Below, in pieces: positions 6,813 through 13,297 of a stretch of DNA of 18,509 nucleotides (positions are counted from its first letter, which is position 1; every line of letters begins with the position of its first letter). A program made the translations under genes and the position numbers. Source of the DNA: Clostridiales bacterium. Lineage in GTDB: Bacteria > Bacillota > Clostridia > Lachnospirales > Lachnospiraceae. Location of the stretch: the NCBI GenBank assembly GCA_019420425.1, contig JAHZHG010000016.1, positions 1-18,509 of the forward strand, in the 5' to 3' direction. The notes under the pieces are model-generated. The model did not search any database. It was not told where the DNA came from and saw nothing but the letters and a program-made list of their open reading frames with translations.

Positions 6813-6847
6813 GGCACCTTATCTTACTAAGACGAGGCGCTGTTTTT
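6813..6847 (+). terminator. Candidate rho-independent terminator after the RNA element
   Basis: GCACCT (6814-6819) pairs with AGGCGC (6835-6840) with one mismatch, and TCTT/AAGA forms the inner stem around a three-base loop. The hairpin is followed by TGTTTTT (6841-6847). It would end transcription from the nuclease gene or the RNA element. Confidence 0.5.
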
Positions 6848-7067
6848 ATATTTGCATATGTAATATACAAATGAAAGACCTTGGATGTCATCTTGTTATT
6901 ATAGGTATCCGAAAATTTGTATTAAAGAATAAAAAAGCACTTTACAAGTAGAGAAAAAATAGTTAAAATTATACATGAAGTTATAAATGAATTTTTAGGG
7001 TTAATAGAGATTTACCCAAAGTATTCTACTATTGTGAGTATATAATAATATATTTTAGCAAAAAATA
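6848..7067. other. AT-rich gene-free stretch
   Basis: This very AT-rich sequence separates the terminator from the convergent histidine kinase gene. I see no open frame with a ribosome binding site, no tRNA, no repeat array and no clear terminator for the kinase gene. It continues the low-GC character that begins with the nuclease gene. Confidence 0.5.
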
Positions 7068-7793
7068 TTAAATTAAAGGAAGACAGATAGTAAAGACAGT
7101 ACCGTTATTTTTTCTGGATTCAACGGAAATATCTCCTTGATGGGAAGCAATTATACCCTTGGCGATGGCCAATCCCAAACCTGTACCTGTCGGTTTATGT
7201 GTAACGAACGGTTCAAATAGTGATGAAAGGTACTCCGGAGCTATACCGCAGCCGTTATCTGTTACTTTAATCAGCAGGGTTCTATCTTTTGTTGAGACAT
7301 CTAAAGTGATGGAGTCCCCTTCTTCTGTTGCTTCCAGTGAGTTTTTTAACAGATTTATTATTACTTCTTTCAGTTTTAATGGGTCGCCGGTAAAATCCGG
7401 CAGGTTATTTTCTGCAATAAAAGAAAACCGCTTTTTCTGGAGAAGAGCCGACGGCGCAAACTGTTCGGAGATTTCCTGAAAGAATGAACTGGCGGAGATG
7501 ATCTTTTGGTTTAATCGGTCGCAGTTATTATAGGCAGATAGATTATTCAGCAGATCGATGACCCCGGCAATGTCCTGGCGTACCTGTGTCCAATGCCGAT
7601 AGTCAGTAAGTTCCGGATGTTCTTTTTCCATCAGCTGCATTGTACTGCTGATCAGGGTGAGCGGGTTGCGAATCTCGTGAGACAGAGAAGAGAGGATGAG
7701 TTTCTGGCTATTATGAAGTTCTCTTATCGCGGTACAATGGTCTATATTTTTGCATGCAGCGTATTCAGTTGCAGAATATAAATTATTTGTCAT
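7068..7793 (-). CDS. Soluble orphan sensor histidine kinase (KinA/NtrB-like core)
   Basis: A 241-residue kinase core. H39 lies in the HisKA motif SLSHEIRNPLTLI. The ATPase domain shows the N box (EVIINLLKNSLEA), the G1 box (DNGCGI), the F box (LFEPFVTHKP) and the G2 box (GTGLGLAIAKG). The N terminus is only about 30 residues before the H box, with no membrane segment, PAS or other recognisable sensor domain, so the signal is probably cytoplasmic or brought by a partner. No response regulator gene is adjacent. The HisKA/HATPase style is that of sporulation (KinA-like) or nitrogen (NtrB-like) kinases; a phosphorelay role is inference. Minus-strand start ATG at 7793 has AAAGGGA about seven bases upstream. 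The upstream region holds three ATTCGA half-sites. Confidence 0.9.
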   Translation of the reverse strand: MTNNLYSATEYAACKNIDHCTAIRELHNSQKLILSSLSHEIRNPLTLISSTMQLMEKEHPELTDYRHWTQVRQDIAGVIDLLNNLSAYNNCDRLNQKIISASSFFQEISEQFAPSALLQKKRFSFIAENNLPDFTGDPLKLKEVIINLLKNSLEATEEGDSITLDVSTKDRTLLIKVTDNGCGIAPEYLSSLFEPFVTHKPTGTGLGLAIAKGIIASHQGDISVESRKNNGTVFTICLPLI

Positions 7794-7824
7794 ACCAAAA
7801 TCCCTTTAAAAATTGTATATAAGT

Positions 7825-7860
7825 ATTCGATAAAATCAAAATATATTTCGAATAATTCGA
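7825..7860. promoter_or_regulatory. ATTCGA half-site cluster, candidate operator
   Basis: TCGAAT (7848-7853), A (7854) and ATTCGA (7855-7860) form a perfect 6-1-6 palindrome. A third ATTCGA copy is at 7825-7830. The cluster lies in the divergent region, 30-70 bases upstream of the kinase start and upstream of the HIT promoter. TTCGACG at 7856-7862 differs by one base from the Spo0A box TTCGACA, so a Spo0A-type site is an alternative reading. Confidence 0.4.
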
Positions 7861-7921
7861 CGATATTTGCCATATGGCTTTAAGTCTATCATGCAAAATG
7901 AAAAAATTCAAGAATATATTG

Positions 7922-7951
7922 TTGACATAATTTGACAAATTGTTTTAACAT
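7922..7951 (+). promoter_or_regulatory. Sigma-A-type promoter for the HIT gene
   Basis: TTGACA at 7922-7927 and TAACAT at 7946-7951 are separated by 18 bases. A second exact TTGACA lies at 7932-7937, ten bases later, but has no good -10 at the right distance. A strong SD (AAAGGAG, from 7972) and the HIT start codon at 7990 follow. Confidence 0.6.
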
Positions 7952-7989
7952 AGAGATGAGAATTTATTTTGAAAGGAGTAAGATCATAA

Positions 7990-8400
7990 ATGGGAGAAGA
8001 ATGCATCTTTTGCAAAATTGCAAAAGGCGAGATTCCTTCTGCAACACTGTATGAGGATGAAGATTTTCGGGTAATTCTTGATTTGGGGCCTGCCTCTAAA
8101 GGACATGCTCTGGTTCTTCCGAAAAAACATGCGAAAAACATTTACGAGCTGCCGGACGATATTGCATCGAAAGTATTTGTAATTGCTAAAAAAACAGCGG
8201 TCAAGCTCAGGGATGTTTTAGAATGTGAAGGGTTTAATATTGTCCAGAATAACGGGGAGATTGCTGGACAGACAGTGTTTCATTTTCATATGCATCTGAT
8301 TCCAAGATATCCGGGTGATGGAGTCAAACTGACATGGAAGCCGGGAAAATTGGATGAAGAGACAAAGAAAATGATTCTTTCTGCATTTCAAGGGGAGTAA
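7990..8400 (+). CDS. HIT family nucleotide hydrolase
   Basis: A 136-residue histidine triad protein of the Hint/HinT branch. The triad HFHMH is at residues 98-102, with H100 as the expected nucleophile. C5 and C8 in CIFCKI, H47 and H98 match the zinc site of this branch. Length and order (CxxC, GHALVLPKKH, QNNGEIAGQ, HFHMHLIPR) are complete. HIT proteins hydrolyse nucleoside phosphoramidates, dinucleotides or related nucleotidyl bonds in the cytoplasm; the physiological substrate here is not known. The start is set by AAAGGAG about ten bases upstream and by the promoter at 7922-7951. The sigma-factor gene follows after 48 bases on the same strand, so co-transcription is likely. Confidence 0.95.
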   Translation: MGEECIFCKIAKGEIPSATLYEDEDFRVILDLGPASKGHALVLPKKHAKNIYELPDDIASKVFVIAKKTAVKLRDVLECEGFNIVQNNGEIAGQTVFHFHMHLIPRYPGDGVKLTWKPGKLDEETKKMILSAFQGE

Positions 8401-8417
8401 AAAAGAGGGAAATACTA

Positions 8418-8468
8418 ATGAGAAAGAGATACTGGGAAAGAGAAAATTATGAAAAAGAAAAAGTTTGA
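8418..8468 (+). other. Possible 16-codon upstream ORF overlapping the sigma-factor start
   Basis: ATG at 8418 has AGAGGGA (8404-8410) seven bases upstream, a better SD than the sigma-factor ATG at 8449 has. It encodes MRKRYWERENYEKEKV and stops at 8466-8468, 17 bases inside the sigma gene in another frame. It could couple or limit translation of the sigma factor. It is short, and its reality cannot be judged from sequence alone. Confidence 0.3.
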
Positions 8469-8976
8469 AGAAGTATTTAAAAACTACAGTTCAGTGGTTA
8501 TGAAGTATGTGTATTTTCATACCAGAGACGAAGAGTTGGCTCAGGAAATCTGTCAGCAGACATTCCTTGCGTACTACAAAAATATGGATAATGTAGATGA
8601 TGATCTGATAAAGGCGTGGCTTCTGCGTACCGCAAAGAATGAGATTATTGATTATCGAAGAAAATCCCATAATAAATACGAAGTTGCACGCTATGGGGAC
8701 GTTGAAAATATTCCATGCGGAACGGTCAGAGAAGGCAATGTAGAGAGTGTAGCAGAGAGAATATACAATATTGAGCTGACTGGCAAAATTATGAAGGAAC
8801 TTCGCCAGGTGAACAGATTGTGGTATGAGATTATAGAGCTAATCTGTATTGAAGGGTATTCTCAGGAAGAGGCATCTGAAAAGCTGGGAATAACATTACG
8901 GGTACTACGGGCCAGACTATATAGAGCAAGAAATTATGTCCGGGATAAGTTTGGCGAGGAATACAAGAAAAGCTGA
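8449..8976 (+). CDS. ECF-like RNA polymerase sigma factor (sigma-70 family)
   Basis: A 175-residue protein with sigma region 2 at about residues 5-75 (DEELAQEICQQTFLAYYKN, then AWLLRTAKNEIIDYRRK, the core-binding and -10-recognition helices) and sigma region 4 at about 118-170 (YEIIELICIEGYSQEEASEKLG, followed by RARLYRARN, the -35-binding helix-turn-helix). There is no region 1.1 or 3, so it is a group 4 (ECF-type) factor that redirects RNA polymerase to a dedicated regulon. The SD before ATG 8449 is weak, and a small upstream ORF overlaps the start. No anti-sigma gene follows directly; the membrane protein of anti-sigma type at 10281 lies beyond murG. The basic C-terminal tail ends the gene close to the murG terminator. 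Confidence 0.9.
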   Translation: MKKKKFEEVFKNYSSVVMKYVYFHTRDEELAQEICQQTFLAYYKNMDNVDDDLIKAWLLRTAKNEIIDYRRKSHNKYEVARYGDVENIPCGTVREGNVESVAERIYNIELTGKIMKELRQVNRLWYEIIELICIEGYSQEEASEKLGITLRVLRARLYRARNYVRDKFGEEYKKS

Positions 8977-9022
8977 TTGTCAAAACCAAAGAAAAAGATC
9001 AGACAGAATGAAAGATACTGTT

Positions 9023-9064
9023 TGATAAAAATCCCTGGAAATGCAGGTTTCTGAATTCCAGGGA
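9023..9064 (-). terminator. Rho-independent terminator of murG
   Basis: TCCCTGGAA (9032-9040) and TTCCAGGGA (9056-9064) form a perfect 9-bp stem with a 15-base loop. On the minus strand the stem is followed by TTTTTATC, so it ends the murG transcript about 60 bases after its stop codon. On the plus strand there is no T run, so it is a poor terminator for the sigma gene. Confidence 0.8.
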
Positions 9065-9124
9065 AGAATTTAATACACTTCAAGCATGAAAAAGCCATTG
9101 CAGAGAGCGGTGCGGGATGTACAT

Positions 9125-10195
9125 TTATTTATGATTTGTTGCCTCGTTGATGAGAGAGATTATGGTACCAATAGCATCGCTCTGTTTGCTCTGGCTCATT
9201 GTATTTATATAAGTCTGGCGATTTTGATAGAGCTCGTGGATTGCATTGAACAAGGTATCCTCGTTGAGGTGTTCTTCCTTGAGGACGGCACAGAAGCCCT
9301 GCTGACGGAAGGATTCGGCATTTAGAATCTGATCGCCGCGGCTGGCAGCAGCCGAAAGCGGAATCAGCAGACTCGGTTTCCGCAGCGCCAGAAGTTCGCA
9401 TATCGCATTTGCACCTGCCCTGGAAACAACCACATCCGCAAGGGCAAAGAGATCGGCAAGCTCCTGTTTGATATATTCATACTGCACGTAGCCAGTTGTC
9501 TCATTGAGTGAGGCATCCAGATTTCCCTGTCCGCAAAGGTGAACCACCTGAAAGCGCTCCAGCAGCCGGGGAAGAATGGAGCGGATGGCCTGATTTACTT
9601 TTACAGAGCCAAGACTTCCGCCGATAATCAGCAAAACGGGCTTATTAGCGGAAAGGCCGGTGAATGAAAGCGCGGCAGAACGATTTCCGGACAGCAGTTC
9701 CTGTCGGATAGGTGATCCGGTAAGGACTGCTTTTTCAGCGGGAAGAGAGTTCAGGGTTTCCGGAAAGTTGCAGCAGACCTTTGTGGCGGCAGGTATCGCG
9801 AGCTTATTTGCCAGCCCGGGAGTCAGATCAGATTCATGAATAATGGTAGGAATATGGCAGCCTTTTGCAGCCTGAACCACGGGAACAGCCACAAAGCCTC
9901 CTTTGGAGAACACGACATCCGGCTTTAACTGTTTCATTAGTTTTTTTGCCTGGAAAAAACCCTTGGCTACACGGAAAGGGTCAGAAAAATTTTTCAGATC
10001 AAAATATCGGCGCAGCTTGCCGGAGGATATCCCATAATAAGGAATACCAAATTCTTCTATTAATTTTTTTTCAATTCCTTCGTAAGAGCCGATATAATAA
10101 ATATCGTAGCCTTCTTCCTTCAAACGGGGGAGGAGAGCAATATTCGGGGTGACATGACCAGCGGTACCACCGCCGGTAAGAACAATTCGTTTCAT
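9125..10195 (-). CDS. murG: UDP-GlcNAc:undecaprenyl-PP-MurNAc-pentapeptide GlcNAc transferase
   Basis: A 356-residue GT28-type glycosyltransferase that converts lipid I to lipid II at the cytoplasmic membrane face in peptidoglycan synthesis. The N-terminal Rossmann domain has the G loop LTGGGTAGHVTPN with conserved H14, then PDVVFSKGGFVAVP and HESDLTPGLANK. The C-terminal domain has the second loop IIGGSLGSVKVN and the donor-binding region SRAGANAICELLALRKPSLLIPLS. Length is normal for MurG and no truncation is visible. The start codon at 10195 has GGAGG six to seven bases upstream on the minus strand. It stands alone, outside a dcw cluster, with its own promoter and terminator, and it diverges from the DUF4367-like gene. 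The protein is peripheral: no transmembrane helix is seen. Confidence 0.95.
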   Translation of the reverse strand: MKRIVLTGGGTAGHVTPNIALLPRLKEEGYDIYYIGSYEGIEKKLIEEFGIPYYGISSGKLRRYFDLKNFSDPFRVAKGFFQAKKLMKQLKPDVVFSKGGFVAVPVVQAAKGCHIPTIIHESDLTPGLANKLAIPAATKVCCNFPETLNSLPAEKAVLTGSPIRQELLSGNRSAALSFTGLSANKPVLLIIGGSLGSVKVNQAIRSILPRLLERFQVVHLCGQGNLDASLNETTGYVQYEYIKQELADLFALADVVVSRAGANAICELLALRKPSLLIPLSAAASRGDQILNAESFRQQGFCAVLKEEHLNEDTLFNAIHELYQNRQTYINTMSQSKQSDAIGTIISLINEATNHK

Positions 10196-10232
10196 AATTA
10201 TCCTCCAGATATAGGTAAATAGTTCTATATAT

Positions 10233-10260
10233 AGTTTAAACGGTTACGAGGAAAAGTCAA
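10233..10260 (-). promoter_or_regulatory. Promoter for murG
   Basis: On the minus strand, TTGACT (plus-strand 10255-10260) and TAAACT (10233-10238) are 16 bases apart. The perfect palindromes GTTTAAAC (10234-10241) and CTATATATAG (10225-10234) overlap or adjoin the -10. Their role, if any, is unknown. Confidence 0.45.
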
Positions 10261-10280
10261 GAAGGGACTATGATATACGT

Positions 10281-11348
10281 ATGAGTGAACCAAAGAAAAA
10301 AAGAAGTAATGAAAAGAAAAAAATCTATAAACTATATCAGGAAAATCGGGAAATCACCGATGAAGATATAGATCAATTACTTCAGGAAGAAGCGGCCGAA
10401 CAGGCCGATGATATAGAAGCTATGCTGGATGAGGATCCGGACGTGGCAAAAATACAGGTACCAAAAGGAATGTTCGATCGGATCGTCGGAAGCCTTAAGG
10501 ATGAGGGACTTTGGGAAGACGACGAGGATGAAACAGAGCAGGAGAATATAGAAAACGAAAACAGAACGGAAGAGATAGCAGAAGAAATAGCGATAGAAGT
10601 AGGGAAAGACATTCAGGGAAAGGAAAAAATAAAAGAAGAAATAGAGGAAGAAAAGATTCAAGAACAGAAGTCGGAAGTGCTGGACAAAGAAGCAATAATT
10701 CAAATGCTGCCCGAAAAAGAGCAGAGAGCACTCAAAGAAGGAATGCATCGCCTGGAAACTGCAAAATTAAGAAAACGGATAAAAAAGATGGCAGTGGTAG
10801 CAGCGGCTTTGGTTTGTGTAGTGGTGATGGGATTAAGCAGTGAAGCTAGTCGAAGGTATATTATGAATATTTGGGCTGGGTTAACTACGGGTAGGGAATT
10901 AGTATTAAGAGTAAGTGATAAGGATAGTGGTGAAACGGCGTTGGCTGAAGAAGAGGCATTTCGTATAGCTAGAGAGGAACTAAAATTAAAACCGGTAGAA
11001 CTATTATATAAACCCGAAAATATGGATTTTTTAGATTATGATCTGGATAAAGTAAATCAAAAAATTAATTACTTTTATAATTACAATGGAAAGATTTTTA
11101 GTATTTTTATTTATCGTTTGAATAAATCGGCATCATTTGCACATAAAATTGATGGTAAAATTTTAGAAAGCTATCAAAATATCATTTTATATGACAAAGA
11201 TATTTCATATGATTTATGGGAATGCGAAGCTGGAAGTGAAAAGTCTTATGTCGCAGAATTTACATACAATGATAGTTATTACTGTATAAGTGGTATAGTA
11301 GAAATAGATGAATTTAAAAAAATAATGGAAAATATATCGATAATATAA
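10281..11348 (+). CDS. DUF4367-like single-pass membrane protein, candidate anti-sigma factor
   Basis: A 355-residue protein with a long cytoplasmic part (1-168), one transmembrane helix (about 170-187, MAVVAAALVCVVVMGL) and an outer C-terminal domain. The cytoplasmic part is very rich in Glu, Asp and Lys (about 85-140) and probably coiled. The outer domain (about 215-355, with FAHKIDGKI and YYCISGIVEIDEFKKIM) resembles DUF4367, found in Clostridia in membrane proteins paired with ECF sigma factors. The topology is that of an anti-sigma factor, and the ECF-like sigma gene lies about 1.3 kb upstream with murG between. No HRxxC-type zinc motif is seen. The SD is weak (AAGGGA, 13 bases before the ATG). 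Base composition shifts to AT-rich from about 10850, inside the gene. The anti-sigma role is inference. Confidence 0.6.
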   Translation: MSEPKKKRSNEKKKIYKLYQENREITDEDIDQLLQEEAAEQADDIEAMLDEDPDVAKIQVPKGMFDRIVGSLKDEGLWEDDEDETEQENIENENRTEEIAEEIAIEVGKDIQGKEKIKEEIEEEKIQEQKSEVLDKEAIIQMLPEKEQRALKEGMHRLETAKLRKRIKKMAVVAAALVCVVVMGLSSEASRRYIMNIWAGLTTGRELVLRVSDKDSGETALAEEEAFRIAREELKLKPVELLYKPENMDFLDYDLDKVNQKINYFYNYNGKIFSIFIYRLNKSASFAHKIDGKILESYQNIILYDKDISYDLWECEAGSEKSYVAEFTYNDSYYCISGIVEIDEFKKIMENISII

Positions 11349-11417
11349 AATTTGGCGTGATTTTTTTGAATCTTATTCGTTTTATTTATTGAAAACCGTG
11401 AGAAAGGAGGGAGATAA

Positions 11418-11903
11418 ATGAAACGGGTTTTAAAAAGAATGTGTTTTCCTTTGTTATTATTGGTATGTTTTATGTTTTGTTCTTCTATTGCTTTTGCTGA
11501 AGATGATTTAGTTGGCAAGGTAATAGATGGATCTATTCTTACAGATGATGTTGAGTCTGATGGAATAGGTTATTCAAGAGCAAGAGGAACTTATCTGAAC
11601 TATGGGACTGCACATATAACCTACCAAGGTGGCGGAGCCATGTATATTTCTGGAAGCACAGTTTGCCATCGCATAAGCCAGCAAGTTACATTGGGACTAT
11701 ATCTGGAAAAATTAGTGAATGGAAATTGGTACACACAGTATATTTTGGGTCCTGTTAGTGCATATAATACATATAGTATTTCTAATTCTAATGTGTATTA
11801 TGTTGAAAAAGGTTATTATTACCGTGTAAGAGGTGCTCATTATGCTTATAATGGTAGTACAGAAGGAACAACTTCTTACACCGGTGGTGTTTACGCCAGC
11901 TAA
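11418..11903 (+). CDS. Small secreted protein, DUF6147-like
   Basis: A 161-residue protein with a clear Sec signal peptide: basic MKRVLKR, a hydrophobic core, and a SIAFA cleavage site giving a mature N terminus EDDLVG. The mature part has a short acidic stretch with ILTDDVESDGIGYSRARG, then a Tyr-, Gly- and Asn-rich region likely to be beta-stranded. The pattern matches my memory of the DUF6147 family in Clostridia; its function is unknown. There is no lipobox, sortase motif or membrane helix after cleavage, so it is probably released or loosely wall-bound. The start is firm: AAAGGAGG (11403-11410) is seven bases before the ATG. The gene is AT-rich, like the end of its upstream neighbour, which it follows by 69 bases. 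Confidence 0.72.
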   Translation: MKRVLKRMCFPLLLLVCFMFCSSIAFAEDDLVGKVIDGSILTDDVESDGIGYSRARGTYLNYGTAHITYQGGGAMYISGSTVCHRISQQVTLGLYLEKLVNGNWYTQYILGPVSAYNTYSISNSNVYYVEKGYYYRVRGAHYAYNGSTEGTTSYTGGVYAS

Positions 11904-11955
11904 CAATTAAAAGCTGTTTCACTGAGATTATTTATTACTTTTAAAACCAAGCGCC

Positions 11956-11975
11956 CGTGTCCCGCAAACGACACG
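11956..11975 (+). promoter_or_regulatory. Leader hairpin, 6-bp stem
   Basis: CGTGTC (11956-11961) pairs with GACACG (11970-11975) around an eight-base loop. CCC just before and GGGG just after could extend it with a GAAA bulge. It is the GC-rich opening of an otherwise AT-rich region between the DUF6147-like and Cys-rich genes. It has no T run, so it is not a terminator. Confidence 0.4.
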
Positions 11976-12099
11976 AAAGGGGTACAAAAGAGAAAAAATT
12001 AAATAAAGTAAAAAAGCATAAAGACAACCTAATATCAAAAGAGGATGTTGAATGCAGGAAATGTCTTAACACTACTAAACTATTTTACTAAAGAGAACC

Positions 12100-12150
12100 G
12101 GCCAGCCGAACTGCTGACGGGCCCAAAATGTTCAGCAGACTTGGCTGGCC
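12100..12150 (+). promoter_or_regulatory. Strong leader hairpin before the Cys-rich gene
   Basis: GGCCAGCC (12100-12107) pairs with GGCTGGCC (12143-12150), and CTGCTGA (12111-12117) pairs with TCAGCAG (12132-12138). The stem is therefore 15 bp with a small asymmetric internal loop (three and four bases) and a 14-base loop. It is GC-rich inside an AT-rich leader, ends 29 bases before the ATG at 12180 and has no T run. TACTAA-type motifs flank both sides. A regulatory leader RNA is likely; I cannot assign a known riboswitch class. Confidence 0.5.
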
Positions 12151-12179
12151 ATGAATTACTAACTTAACTAAGAAGGGGA

Positions 12180-13196
12180 ATGAGTAATTTTATGAACGCT
12201 AAGTATTTTCGGTTTTTATACCGGTGTGAAGGGGAATGTTCCGTACATCGTGCCAGTCTGGCAGATGCAAAAGAGAAAACGGAGTTTAATGTGATTTACT
12301 TAAGTGGAGCGAAGCCTGCGGTGATGAGAAATGATGAGCCAGGGCTTTTTTTATGCGCAAAAACAGTGCATTTGCTCGTTCTTGGGGACTTTAGCCAGGC
12401 GGCGGTCGGGAAGATGACGGAGATTTTACGTGAGCATACGGTAATTCAGGCTGTTATACCGAAATGTACAAAAGAAGAAAAGGAGGAGTTGCTGAAGAAA
12501 CTGGACGGAAGCAAAGATGGACAGGAAATGCGGATGCTGCTGAAGGATTCGGCTGCTTACTGCAGAGAAAACGGTGTGGAAACGGTGGAAGAAGTGGACG
12601 AATTAATGACCATTAAGGCGTGTGGGTGGAACTTCCGCTTTAAACGTACGGGAGCGGGAAGCGATGCGTCATTGGCTTTCTTCCATGGGCCGGACGGACA
12701 TAAGGATGTGTATGAGGACTGCGTAATGACGGTTAAGCCGTCGGGAAAAAATCAAAAATGCAGTCATACTGCAAACCCAGGAGAATCCGGCTGTGCGATG
12801 GAGTGCTCTTTGTATCGGGATTTTGATCTTTGCAAGAGGCAGAATGCAAAGGACAGAACGGAGTATACATTGGGTACGCTGATGCTTGGCAGTGGAGCAG
12901 ATTTGAAAGATGAAAAGCAGGTTCAGAAGGTGATCGCCGAGCTGACTGCTTCGAATCCGGAGAGTGTTCGGTTCATTGGGGCTTCAGGTTATGGCAATGG
13001 TATCGAAAACGGAAAACGACTGACGGAAATACCGGCAAGTGAAGGGGAAAAACGGTATGTACTGATGTCGGATGGGCCCGGGGTTGGAGATACAGTGGGT
13101 GAGATTTGCAGGAAGAGTCCTTATTTGATTCCGACGGTGCTGAGCGATAACTTTGGGTTATGCTGCACTGGCTTTTTAAAATATCAGGAGGAATAA
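12180..13196 (+). CDS. Uncharacterised Cys-rich cytoplasmic protein
   Basis: I do not recognise this 338-residue protein with confidence. There is no signal peptide or membrane helix. Residues about 55-105 (LLVLGDFSQAAVGKMTEILR and a following Val-Ile-Pro-Lys) vaguely resemble a metallo-beta-lactamase core that lacks the HxHxDH motif. A cysteine cluster at about residues 193-219 (KCSHTA, GCAMECS, DLCKRQ) could bind a metal or Fe-S cluster. Further cysteines occur at the N terminus (CEGECSVHR) and the C terminus (LCCTGFLKY). The start is uncertain: ATG 12180 is one base beyond an AAGGGG, while in-frame ATG 12192 is 13 bases from it. A hairpin-rich leader precedes the gene. It reads toward the beta-CASP ribonuclease gene, which has its own possible -10. 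Confidence 0.7.
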   Translation: MSNFMNAKYFRFLYRCEGECSVHRASLADAKEKTEFNVIYLSGAKPAVMRNDEPGLFLCAKTVHLLVLGDFSQAAVGKMTEILREHTVIQAVIPKCTKEEKEELLKKLDGSKDGQEMRMLLKDSAAYCRENGVETVEEVDELMTIKACGWNFRFKRTGAGSDASLAFFHGPDGHKDVYEDCVMTVKPSGKNQKCSHTANPGESGCAMECSLYRDFDLCKRQNAKDRTEYTLGTLMLGSGADLKDEKQVQKVIAELTASNPESVRFIGASGYGNGIENGKRLTEIPASEGEKRYVLMSDGPGVGDTVGEICRKSPYLIPTVLSDNFGLCCTGFLKYQEE

Positions 13197-13232
13197 AATA
13201 AAATAGTTCTATCTGTTTTCGCATAAAGCGAG

Positions 13233-13238
13233 TATAAT
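13233..13238 (+). promoter_or_regulatory. Candidate -10 box for the beta-CASP gene
   Basis: An exact TATAAT lies 96 bases before the start codon at 13334. A -35 at 17 bases upstream (TATCTG) is poor, so the assignment rests on the -10 alone. The implied transcript start, about 13245, places the 13254-13297 hairpin at the 5' end of the mRNA. Confidence 0.35.
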
Positions 13239-13253
13239 AAGAATAGTAAAGTC

Positions 13254-13297
13254 AACCGGGTAAAAGCTTGGAGAATTTGCGGAGCTTCTGCCCGGTT
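13254..13297 (+). promoter_or_regulatory. 5' UTR stem-loop before the beta-CASP gene
   Basis: AACCGGG (13254-13260) pairs with CCCGGTT (13291-13297). After a symmetric 3x3 internal loop, AAGCT (13264-13268) pairs with AGCTT (13283-13287). No T run follows, so it is not a terminator. It ends 23 bases before the SD. Confidence 0.45.

Noticed and set aside
9032..9064. Terminator for the sigma-factor gene on the plus strand
   Set aside because: The stem has no T run on the plus strand; the T run is on the minus-strand side, so it belongs to murG.
9086..9325. Plus-strand 79-codon frame over the end of murG
   Set aside because: It overlaps the conserved C-terminal domain of murG and lacks an SD.
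10269..10283. Leaderless transcript of the DUF4367-like gene from TATGAT at 10269-10274
   Set aside because: The spacing would allow it, but there is no -35 and the -10 is imperfect, so evidence is too thin.
10377..10748. Hydrophobic minus-strand frames opposite the DUF4367-like gene
   Set aside because: Their Phe- and Leu-rich sequence is the antisense of a Glu- and Lys-rich stretch, not a real membrane protein.
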